A DNA stretch of 64,000 nt from Rhopalosiphum padi (taxonomy: Eukaryota > Arthropoda > Insecta > Hemiptera > Aphididae), in NCBI RefSeq assembly GCF_020882245.1, contig NW_026869996.1, forward strand, positions 7,552,969 through 7,616,968, in the 5' to 3' direction. Shown here one piece after another: positions 41,801 through 51,411 of this stretch. Below the pieces are notes generated by a model. It saw nothing but the letters and a program-made list of their open reading frames with translations. It was not told where the DNA came from and did no database searches. The position numbers were made by a program, and so were the translations under genes. Numbering within the stretch: position 1 is the first letter of the stretch; every line of letters starts with the position of its first letter.

Positions 41801-44800
41801 CAAAAAATCGAAGTAAATTATGTAGAATTAGTCGAAATCCCATGAAAATTGTGTAGGATTGTCCAATAATCCATATATTTTATGTAAAAATGACCAAAAA
41901 TCCATGTAATTTGTGTAGAAATGTCCAAAACTCCTTGCATTTTATGTAAAAATGGCCAAAAATTGAAGTAAAATATGTAGAATTGGTCGAAATCCCATGA
42001 AAATTGTGAAGAGTTGACAAAAATCCATATATTTTATGTATAAATGGCCAAAAATCAATGAAATTTGTGTAGAATTGTTCAAAATTCCATGTACTTTATA
42101 TAAAAATGGCCAAAAATTGAAGTAATTTATGTAGAATTGGTCGAAATCCCATGAAAATTGTGAAGAGTTGACAAAAATCCATATATTTTATGTAAAAATG
42201 GCCAAAAATCAATGAAATTTGTGTAGAATTGTTCAAAATTCCATGTATTTTATATAAAAATGGCCTAAAATCAATGAAATTTGTGTAGAATTGTTCAAAA
42301 TTCCATGTATTTTATATAAAAATGGCCAAAAATTGAAGTAAATTATGTAGAATTGGTCGAAATCCCATGAATAGTGTGTAGGATTGTCCAATAATCCATA
42401 TATTTTATGTAAAAATGATTAAAAATCCATATAAATTCTGTAATAATGGTCAAAAATCCATGTAATTTTTGTAAAAATGGCCAAAAATCCATGTAATTTG
42501 TGTAGAATTGACAAAAATCCATGTATTTTATGTAAAAATGGCCAAAAATCAATGAAATTTGTGTAAAATTGTCCAAAATTCCATCTATTTTATATAAAAA
42601 TGGCCAAAAATTGAAGTAAATTATGTAGAATTGGTCGAAATCCCATGAAAATTGTGAAGAGTTGACAAAAATCCATATATTTTATGTATAAATGGCCAAA
42701 AATCGATGAAATTTGTGTAGAATTGTTCAAAATTCCATGTATTTTATATAAAAATGGCCAAAAATCAATGAAATTTGTGTAGAATTGTTCAAAATTCCAT
42801 GTACATTATATAAAAATGGCCAAAAATTGAAGTAATTTATGTAGAATTGGTCGAAATCCCATGAAAATTGTGAAGAGTTGACAAAAATCCATATATTTTA
42901 TGTAAAAATGGCCAAAAATCAATGAAATTTGTGTAGAATTGTTCAAAATTCCATGTATTTTATATAAAAATGGCCTAAAATCAATGAAATTTGTGTAGAA
43001 TTGTTCAAAATTCCATGTATTTTATATAAAAATGGCCAAAAATTGAAGTAAATTATGTAGAATTGGTCGAAATCCCATGAAAATTGTGAAGAGTTGACAA
43101 AAATCCATATATTTTCTGTAAAAATGGTCAAAATTCGTTGTATTATCTGTAAAAATGGCCAAAATTCATGTGTTATCTGTAAAAATTGCCAAAATCCAAG
43201 TATTTTATGTAAAAATGGCCAAAAATTCATATAAATTCTGTAATAATGGTCAAAAATCCATGTAATTTTTGTAAAAATGGCCAAAAATCCATGTAATTTG
43301 TGTAGAATTGTTCAAAATTCCATGTATTTTATATAAAAATGGCCAAAAATCGAAGTAAATTATGTAGAATTGGTCGAAATCCCATGAAAATTGTGAAGAG
43401 TTGACAAAAATCCATGTATTATCTGTAAAAATGGTCAAAAATCCATGTATTATCTGTAAAAATGGCAAAAACCCCATGTAATTCGTGAAGAATTGTCCAA
43501 AAATCCATGTATTTTATTTAAAAATGTCAAAAAATTGAAGTAAATTATGTAAAATTGGTCGAATTCCCATGAAAATTGTGAAGAGTTGACAAAAATCCAT
43601 GTATTATGTGTAAAAATGGTCAAAAATCCATGTATTATCTGTAAAAAAGGCAAAAACCCCATGTAATTCGTGAAGAATTGTCCAATAATCCATGTATTTT
43701 ATTTAAAAATGGCCATAAATTCATGTAAATTATGTAATTATGGTCAGAAATCCATGTAATTTGAGTAAAAATGGCCAATTATCCATGAAATTTGTGTAGA
43801 ATTGTCCAAAACTCCTTGCATTTTATGTAAAAATGGCCAAAAATTGAAGTAAAATATGTAGAATTGGTCGAAATCCCATGAAAATTGTGTAGGATTGTCC
43901 ATAAATCCATGTAATTTATGTAAAAATGTCAAAAAATCGAAGTAAATTATGTAGAATTAGTCGAAATCCCATGAAAATTGTGTAGGATTGTCCAATAATC
44001 CATATATTTTATGTAAAAATGACCAAAAATCCATGTAATTTGTGTAGAAATGTCCAAAACTCCTTGCATTTTATGTAAAAATGGCCAAAAATTGAAGTAA
44101 AATATGTAGAATTGGTCGAAATCCCATGAAAATTGTGAAGAGTTGACAAAAATCCATATATTTTATGTATAAATGGCCAAAAATCAATGAAATTTGTGTA
44201 GAATTGTTCAAAATTCCATGTACTTTATATAAAAATGGCCAAAAATTGAAGTAATTTATGTAGAATTGGTCGAAATCCCATGAAAATTGTGAAGAGTTGA
44301 CAAAAATCCATATATTTTATGTAAAAATGGCCAAAAATCAATGAAATTTGTGTAGAATTGTTCAAAATTCCATGTATTTTATATAAAAATGGCCTAAAAT
44401 CAATGAAATTTGTGTAGAATTGTTCAAAATTCCATGTATTTTATATAAAAATGGCCAAAAATTGAAGTAAATTATGTAGAATTGGTCGAAATCCCATGAA
44501 TAGTGTGTAGGATTGTCCAATAATCCATATATTTTATGTAAAAATGATTAAAAATCCATATAAATTCTGTAATAATGGTCAAAAATCCATGTAATTTTTG
44601 TAAAAAATGGCCAAAAATCCATGTAATTTGTGTAGAATTGACAAAAATCCATGTATTTTATGTAAAAATGGCCAAAAATCAATGAAATTTGTGTAAAATT
44701 GTCCAAAATTCCATCTATTTTATATAAAAATGGCCAAAAATTGAAGTAAATTATGTAGAATTGGTCGAAATCCCATGAAAATTGTGAAGAGTTGACAAAA

Positions 44801-46931
44801 ATCCATATATTTTATGTATAAATGGCCAAAAATCGATGAAATTTGTGTAGAATTGTTCAAAATTCCATGTATTTTATATAAAAATGGCCAAAAATCAATG
44901 AAATTTGTGTAGAATTGTTCAAAATTCCATGTACATTATATAAAAATGGCCAAAAATTGAAGTAATTTATGTAGAATTGGTCGAAATCCCATGAAAATTG
45001 TGAAGAGTTGACAAAAATCCATATATTTTATGTAAAAATGGCCAAAAATCAATGAAATTTGTGTAGAATTGTTCAAAATTCCATGTATTTTATATAAAAA
45101 TGGCCTAAAATCAATGAAATTTGTGTAGAATTGTTCAAAATTCCATGTATTTTATATAAAAATGGCCAAAAATTGAAGTAAATTATGTAGAATTGGTCGA
45201 AATCCCATGAAAATTGTGAAGAGTTGACAAAAATCCATATATTTTCTGTAAAAATGGTCAAAATTCGTTGTATTATCTGTAAAAATGGCCAAAATTCATG
45301 TGTTATCTGTAAAAATTGCCAAAATCCAAGTATTTTATGTAAAAATGGCCAAAAATTCATATAAATTCTGTAATAATGGTCAAAAATCCATGTAATTTTT
45401 GTAAAAATGGCCAAAAATCCATGTAATTTGTGTAGAATTGTTCAAAATTCCATGTATTTTATATAAAAATGGCCAAAAATTGAAGTAAATTATGTAGAAT
45501 TGGTCGAAATCCCATGAAAAGTGTGTAGGATTGTCCAATAATCCATATATTTTATGTAAAAATGATTAAAAATCCATATAAATTCTGTAATAATGGTCAA
45601 AAATCCATGTAATTTTTGTAAAAATGGCCAAAAATCCATGTAATTTGTGTAGAATTGACAAAAATCCATGTATTTTATGTAAAAATGGCCAAAAATCAAT
45701 GAAATTTGTGTAAAATTGTCCAAAATTCCATGTATTTTATATAAAAATGGCCAAAAATTGAAGTAAATTATGTAGAATTGGTCGAAATCCCCATGAAAAT
45801 TGTGAAGAGTTGACAAAAATCCATATATTTTATGTATAAATGGCCAAAAATCGATGAAATTTGTGTAGAATTGTTCAAAATTCCATGTATTTTATATAAA
45901 AATGGCCAAAAATCAATGAAATTTGTGTAGAATTGTTCAAAATTCCATGTACTTTATATAAAAATGGCCAAAAATTGAAGTAATTTATGTAGAATTGGTC
46001 GAAATCCCATGAAAATTGTGAAGAGTTGACAAAAATCCATATATTTTATGTAAAAATGGCCAAAAATCAATGAAATTTGTGTAGAATTGTTCAAAATTTC
46101 CATGTATTTTATATAAAAATGGCCTAAAATCAATGAAATTTGTGTAGAATTGTTCAAAATTCCATGTATTTTATATAAAAATGGCCAAAAATTGAAGTAA
46201 ATTATGTAGAATTGGTCGAAATCCCATGAAAATTGTGAAGAGTTGACAAAAATCCATATATTTTCTGTAAAAATGGTCAAAATTCGTTGTATTATTTGTA
46301 AAAATGGCCAAAATTCATGTGTTATCTGTAAAAATTGCCAAAATCCAAGTATTTTATGTAAAAATGGCCAAAAATTCATATAAATTCTGTAATAATGGTC
46401 AAAAATCCATGTAATTTTTGTAAAAATGGCCAAAAATCCATGTAATTTGTGTAGAATTGTTCAAAATTCCATGTATTTTATATAAAAATGGCCAAAAATT
46501 GAAGTAAATTATGTAGAATTGGTCGAAATCCCCATGAAAATTGTGAAGAGTTGACAAAAATCCATATATTATCTGTAAAAATGGTCAAAATTCGTTGTAT
46601 TATCTGTAAAAATGGCCAAAATTCATGTGTTATCTGTAAAAATTGCCATAATCCAAGTATTTTATGTAAAAATGGCCAAAAATTCATATAAATTCTGTAA
46701 TAATGGTCAAAAATCCATGTAATTTTTGTAAAAATGGCCAAAAATCCATGTAATTTGTGTAGAATTGTTCAAAATTCCATGTATTTTATATAAAAATGGC
46801 CAAAAATTGAAGTAAATTATGTAGAATTGGTCGAAATCCCATGAAAATTGTGTAGGATTGTCCAATAATCCATATATTTTATGTAAAAATTACCAAAAAT
46901 CCATGTAATTTGTGTAGAAGTGTCCATATAT
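38851..46931. repeat. 8.15-kb satellite segment, copy 2
   Basis: Second copy of the preceding segment, including both halves of the 2.13-kb doublet and the hybrid monomer (now near 43336). It differs by scattered single-base indels in homopolymers, which become more frequent toward the gap (CCCC at about 45789 and 46529, TTT at about 46098). Confidence 0.82.
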
Positions 46932-47194
46932 CCATGTATTTTATATAAAAATGGCAATAATTCATGTAAATTATGTAATTATGGTCGAAAATCCATGTAA
47001 TTTGAGTAAAAATGGCCAATTATCCATGAAATTTGAGTAGAATTGTCCAAAACTCCATGCATTTATGTAAAAATGGCCAAAAATTGAAGTAAAATATGTA
47101 GAATTGGCCGAAATCCCATGAAAATTGTGTAGGATTGTCCATAAATCCATGTAATTTATGTAAAAATTGTCAAAAAAATCGAAGTAAAATTATA
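46932..47194. repeat. Last satellite monomers before the gap
   Basis: Continues as the block seen at 8100-8360 and its relatives, and is cut by the Ns. The last 100 bp hold several unique changes (GGCCG at 47106 for GGTCG, a seven-A run at 47172-47178, GTAAAATTATA), consistent with low consensus quality at a contig end. Confidence 0.8.
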
Positions 47195-47694
47195 NNNNNN
47201 NNNNNNNNNNNNNNNNNNNNNNNNNNNNNNNNNNNNNNNNNNNNNNNNNNNNNNNNNNNNNNNNNNNNNNNNNNNNNNNNNNNNNNNNNNNNNNNNNNNN
47301 NNNNNNNNNNNNNNNNNNNNNNNNNNNNNNNNNNNNNNNNNNNNNNNNNNNNNNNNNNNNNNNNNNNNNNNNNNNNNNNNNNNNNNNNNNNNNNNNNNNN
47401 NNNNNNNNNNNNNNNNNNNNNNNNNNNNNNNNNNNNNNNNNNNNNNNNNNNNNNNNNNNNNNNNNNNNNNNNNNNNNNNNNNNNNNNNNNNNNNNNNNNN
47501 NNNNNNNNNNNNNNNNNNNNNNNNNNNNNNNNNNNNNNNNNNNNNNNNNNNNNNNNNNNNNNNNNNNNNNNNNNNNNNNNNNNNNNNNNNNNNNNNNNNN
47601 NNNNNNNNNNNNNNNNNNNNNNNNNNNNNNNNNNNNNNNNNNNNNNNNNNNNNNNNNNNNNNNNNNNNNNNNNNNNNNNNNNNNNNNNNNNNNN
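47195..47694. other. Assembly gap, 500 Ns
   Basis: Exactly 500 Ns, a conventional placeholder length. True distance and content are unknown. The satellite is on the left, the 3.7-kb tandem array on the right, and the two share no sequence. Confidence 0.99.
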
Positions 47695-47695
47695 T

Positions 47696-48327
47696 GGAGA
47701 TGATTTGTCAGTCAATGATAATTAGTTGGATATATTATATTATTACCTATATTTAAATTGTAATATATCGTTATTTTACGCGATTTCGTAAAAAATTATA
47801 TTTCATACGCACATAAAATGTTTTCTATATTGACAATGGATTTATTTTTTTACTGTTACTTGAAGGAAAACTTATGGATAACCTAGTATATCCAACCTTA
47901 AGTATAAATCACAAAGATTTTATGAATTTTCAACTTCAAAATTCTTTGCAAATTTTCGTGATTTTGATATATTTTCTAAACATTTGAACTTTAAATGCTT
48001 ATAAACAATAATTGTGACTAACGATTTTTGATTTATTTTTTACTACGATAAGTTTCAATTATCTATAAGTAGCTTAAAAAATGTCAAAATATTTTGAAAA
48101 TTTAATCGCAAATAGATAACGCTAATATAAACGTTTGTTGAAAATTTCAAGTATTTACAATGATTCGTTTTTGACTTGCAGCAAAATCAAAAAATCGATT
48201 TTGTCTTTTCAAAGAGGGGCTGAAGTCAAAAACGAAGCATTATTACTACTCCAAAAAGTGATGACGGACACAAAAATAATACAAACATCATTGTAAAATC
48301 AATACATTCATCACTCCGTTCAGAATC
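47696..48327 (+). mobile_element. MITE-like element, unit 1 copy (5' end lost in gap)
   Basis: Same element as at 51412-52052 but missing its left terminal inverted repeat, because the gap ends just inside it. The right terminus ACTCCGTTCAGAATC is intact. There is no coding capacity. Confidence 0.8.
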
Positions 48328-48532
48328 TAAAATATTAATTTGTATTATTCGTCAAAATTAACTTGTAAAATCATATTTTATAGTTTTTATGAAGTAAAAA
48401 TATCAGGTTAAATGAAACATGTGCAAGTTAAAAATTATAAATTAGAATCATTTTCGTAATCGAGTAGTCAAGGATCAAGACACTTACTTGTGTTAACTTC
48501 GGGCATAAAATATGAACAATTCGTTTATAATA

Positions 48533-48709
48533 TCAAAAATCTTTATTAAATGAACAACAACTACACCCAATAGCTAAGTAAAAACAACCGTCAATTATGT
48601 CAAAAGGCCGTCCGGCGAACGGCACACAACCAACTAGTTTTACTCTGAGGCGATCGGGCATCGGCCGACGGATGTCGTCCCCACTACCGCCCTCTGTCGG
48701 TGCATACAT
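48533..48709 (-). CDS. Candidate 58-codon ORF with AATAAA, GC-rich (unit 1)
   Basis: Minus-strand ORF starting ATG at 48709 and ending TGA at 48533, in a locally GC- and CpG-rich patch (about 48605-48700) that stands out from AT-rich surroundings. The product starts MYAPTEGGSGDD and ends in a Cys-rich tail; I do not recognise it. An AATAAA lies at 48547-48542, overlapping the last codons. Upstream in the same direction is a possible splice acceptor (CACCGACAG), with a poor pyrimidine tract. The ORF lies downstream, in minus-strand order, of the four exon-like blocks, so it could be the terminal exon of one decayed gene; it could equally be a fragment of a captured gene or transposon. Conservation among the units only reflects recent copying and is not evidence for coding. 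Confidence 0.35.
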   Translation of the reverse strand: MYAPTEGGSGDDIRRPMPDRLRVKLVGCVPFAGRPFDIIDGCFYLAIGCSCCSFNKDF

Positions 48710-49116
48710 TTAATAATTTTGAGTGTTTTATAAGCAGTTTAAAATTGGAATTTGTCAAAATTATCATATAAAAACATGTATTATAGTGTATTCAAAATAC
48801 CAGGTTAAATGAAACACGTGAAAGACAATAATGGTAAATTTCTTAAACTATTGTTCAACCTTCTAAACATTAACTTAATATTTGAGTGTTTTATAAATGT
48901 TTTATAATGATCATTTAAATATTATAGTAAAAATAAAATATATTTATAGCATAGGTAAAATTTAAGAATAAACAATACAAGCTAAAGTTGTTTACTATTA
49001 TTTTATTCAGATATTTAACAAATCTCAATTGTTTCACAGCTATTAATTTAGTATCAATTATATTCAATAACCATTGCATAAATCCAATATTATTATCAGT
49101 ATCTTCTAGTCCATTT

Positions 49117-49202
49117 TCAACCTAGGATGTTGATACTCTCCTTAGTGGTAGAAATGTGAATTCGTGTCTCAGCATGCCTTGATTGATCTGATATACTGCC
49201 AT
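49117..49202 (-). pseudogene. Exon-like block a (unit 1; also 52843-52928 and 56532-56617)
   Basis: One of four related minus-strand blocks per unit. Each starts ATGGCAGTA directly after an AG that is preceded by a T-run and a branch-point-like TAACTTAC or TAACTGAC, a good match to an intron 3' end. Read one base in (GAT GGC AGT), the frame is open to a TGA at 49119-49117, ending HISTTKESINILG; only this block keeps CGA (Arg) where b, c and d read TGA. Read from the ATG, the frame stops at TAG (49124-49122). It lacks about 9 bp (CACGCACGT) present downstream in the others. I do not recognise the product. It may be a duplicated, decayed terminal exon. Confidence 0.4.
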
Positions 49203-49651
49203 CTGAAAAAATGTAGTAAGTTAATAACGTATAACCGTTGGAGAATAAGTTGAGAATACAGTGTTTTACAGGCAGTTCAAAGTATGAATTTGTAATATCA
49301 GTCAATATTATCATATAAAAAACATGTTTTATAGTGTTTATGAAGTATCAGCTTAAATGACAAATATGGATGTTAGTAATGGTAAATAAGAATCATTTAC
49401 TTAACCTAATTGTCTAGGTTTCATGACACTAACTTGATAATTGAGATTTTTATGAGCAGCTAAAAATATGAATTTGTAATATGAGTCAAAATTATGATAT
49501 ATAAGCACGTTTTATAGTGTTTATTATCAAGTATGAGCCTAAATGAAATATATGGAAGTTAATAATGGTAAATAAGAACCATTTACTTAATATAATGGTT
49601 AGGGTTTTATGACACTAACTTTTTGTAACACTACTATTAATTGAATATCAA

Positions 49652-49807
49652 TTACATCCAATACCCATTACACGCACGTTGCATAAAACCATTAATATTA
49701 GCAGTGCCTTCTATTCCATTTTCAACGGAAAATGTTGTAACTTTCCCAAGTGATAGAAATGTTAATTCATGTCTCAGCATGCCTCCAGTGATCTGCAGTA
49801 CTGCCAT
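49652..49807 (-). pseudogene. Exon-like block b, 51-codon ORF (unit 1; also 53339-53494 and 57067-57222)
   Basis: Starts MAVLQITGGMLRHE and is open for 51 codons from the ATG at 49807 to TAA at 49652. It is preceded by the acceptor-like TAACTGACTATTTGTGTTTTAG boundary (shown here as two parts: TAACTGACTA then TTTGTGTTTTAG). In the alternative frame shared with block a it has TGA in place of CGA and then runs to the common TGA at 49734-49732. The ORF resembles block c along its full length. It is too short to be a protein on its own; a coding exon or its remnant is possible. Confidence 0.4.
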
Positions 49808-50283
49808 CTAAAACACAAATAGTCAGTTAAATATGTATAATGGTTAAAGAAATAATTATAATGCTTAGCAATAAAACAGATAGTACAAATCTACCAGAAT
49901 GTTTTGTTGAGTTTTAATGTAAAACAAAATATAAGTAAAGAATACACTTGTACATTAACATAAAATTGCTGCTTTTCAATATTAAAATAATAAGAGTTTG
50001 TAATACTTGTATAACGTATACAATAAGAATCATTGTCATAATTTAGTAGTCAAGGTTTCTAGACACTAACATGAGAATTGAGTGTTTTATAAACAGTTAA
50101 AAATATGACTTTGTAAAATTACCATGTAAAATCATGTTTTATTGTGTTTATGAAGTATCAGCTTAAATGTAATATTTGAATGTCAATTATTGAAAGTTAG
50201 AATCATTTGCTTATAATCTAATGATCAGAGTTTCATGACACTGACTTTTTGTTACACTACTATTAATTTAATATCAATTAAAT

Positions 50284-50433
50284 TCAATACCCATTACACG
50301 CACGTTGCACAAAACCATTATTATTAGCAGTACTGTCTAGTCCATTTTCAACGTAGGATGTTGATGTTTTGCATAGTGGTAGAAATGTGAATTCATGTCT
50401 CAGCATGTATTGAGTGATCTGCTGTACTGCCAT
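50284..50433 (-). pseudogene. Exon-like block c, 49-codon ORF (unit 1; also 53971-54120 and 57699-57848)
   Basis: Starts MAVQQITQYMLRHE at 50433 and ends TGA at 50284, with 49 intact codons. The acceptor-like context is TAACTGACTA followed by a T-run and AG. It is similar to block b, with conserved RHE, VENG, TAN, NGF and QRACNGY segments. In the alternative frame it carries the same CGA-to-TGA change as b and d. Function is unrecognised. Confidence 0.4.
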
Positions 50434-50798
50434 CTAAAATAAAAAATAGTCAGTTAAATATTATGTGTATAGTGGTTGGAGAATAACTTGAGAATACAGT
50501 GTTTTACAAGCAGTTCAAAGTATGACTTTGTAATATTTGTTTAAATTACCATGTAAAATCATGTCAAAATTATGATATTAAATCATTTTTTATTGTGTTT
50601 GTGAAGTATCAGCTTAAATGTAATATTTGAATGTCAATTATTGAAAATTAGAATCATTTGCTTATAATCTAATGGTCAGGGTTTCATGACACTGACTTTT
50701 TGTTACACTACTATTAATTTAATATCAATTAAATTCAATACCCATTACACGCACGTTGCACAAAACCCTTGTTATTAGCAGTATCGTCTAGTACATTT

Positions 50799-50884
50799 TC
50801 AACGTAGGATATTGATATTTAGCATAGTGGTAGAAATGTGAATTCATGTCTCGGCATGTATTGAATGATCTGCTGTACTGCCAT
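50799..50884 (-). pseudogene. Exon-like block d (unit 1; also 54487-54572 and 63456-63541)
   Basis: First block in minus-strand order. From the ATG at 50884 it stops after 21 codons at TAA (50821-50819). In the alternative frame it has the shared internal TGA and then stays open to the common TGA at 50801-50799, ending HISTTMLNINILR. Upstream is TAACTTACTA, a ten-T run and AG. In unit 3 this block lies beyond the transposon insertion. Confidence 0.38.
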
Positions 50885-50934
50885 CTAAAAAAAAAATAGT
50901 AAGTTAAATATGTATAATGGTTGGAGGATAAAAT

Positions 50935-51411
50935 GTCGCTACTAGACACCGTAAGGAGGACAACAATTTTTATATAACAACTAGTACGTGGACAACACTG
51001 AATAATTTTTTAAATGGAAACAATCAAAACATAAACTAACAGACAAACACTTCATTTTTATTACAAAATTCTTGAAAACAATTTACAGTTGAAACTCAAA
51101 TACAAATACGAATGTAAAACTGCAAAATGATAGGAAATATAGACATAATATTATATAACAGACGATAAGAAATAATAATTATGATAAGCCATAAAAGATA
51201 GTACCTACAAATATACCAGAATGTTTTGTAGAATATAAAATGTACCTATTATAAGTGTGACTATTTGTACAACCGAAAATTTGCTCCTTTTCAATACGAA
51301 AAAAGTGGGTATCGCTCCGGTGTATAGTAGAGATGGTGAGTAGGTCACTGGTCACTATAATGGATGTGTTAAATTTGAATGCAACGACGGGTAGGATTGT
51401 ATACGAAAAAC
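50935..51411. other. AT-rich tail of the unit, no gene seen
   Basis: I see no credible ORF, RNA gene or signal here. Part of it (about 51205-51300, ACCAGAATGTTTTGTAGA and onward) is a diverged copy of 49885-49990, so it also derives from internal duplication. Equivalent stretches are 54620-55099 and 63590-64000. Confidence 0.6.

Larger units (their letters stand above)
1..47194. repeat. Satellite array of about 31-bp monomers with higher-order structure
   Basis: The whole stretch is a head-to-tail array of 30-31 bp monomers, roughly 1,500 of them by length. The typical monomer contains TGGCCAAAAATCCATGTA and begins with an A-run (AAAAATGG or AGAATTGG). Variants fall into recognisable types that recur in fixed order. 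The commonest order has ten types with lengths 31, 31, 30, 31, 31, 30, 30, 31, 31 and 31, giving a 307-bp higher-order unit (for example 23716 to 24022, then again from 24023). The array is about 70% A+T with no unrelated insert. All monomers point the same way. No gene is present: the many minus-strand open frames follow from a stop-free repeat. It is likely constitutive heterochromatin (centromeric, pericentromeric or subtelomeric); which one cannot be told from sequence. Confidence 0.97.
48719..50690. repeat. Interspersed sub-repeats of about 165-185 bp within the unit
   Basis: A block beginning GTGTTTTATAAGCAGTT and ending near TTTCATGACACTAACTTG recurs imperfectly at about 48720, 48884, 49257, 49440, 50077 and 50498. 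Recognisable parts are ACATGTTTTATAGTGTTTA, TATCAGCTTAAATG and AATAATGGTAAAT. The copies alternate with the exon-like blocks, whose spacing is about 610, 620 and 452 bp. The unit thus grew from smaller duplications before it was itself amplified. Confidence 0.65.

Noticed and set aside
229..46741. Many minus-strand open frames of 60-159 codons rich in Phe, Trp and Ile
   Set aside because: They are the stop-free satellite read in its three phases. The same peptides recur in different frames, overlap each other, and follow the monomer period, so they are not genes.
1..47194. CRISPR array
   Set aside because: Repeats are directly adjacent with no unique spacers, and the composition and surroundings are eukaryotic.
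1..47194. Centromere protein B box or telomeric repeat
   Set aside because: I found no match to the CENP-B box pattern and no run of the insect telomere repeat TTAGG.
47135..47725. Open frames on both strands spanning the gap
   Set aside because: They consist almost entirely of unknown residues from the Ns.
49117..49314. 65-codon minus frame starting MIILTDITNS (also 56532-56729)
   Set aside because: The upstream half is spacer of the repeat and the ATG lies before the likely splice acceptor. Only the last ~28 codons belong to exon-like block a, under which it is described. Unit 2 has lost the upstream part.
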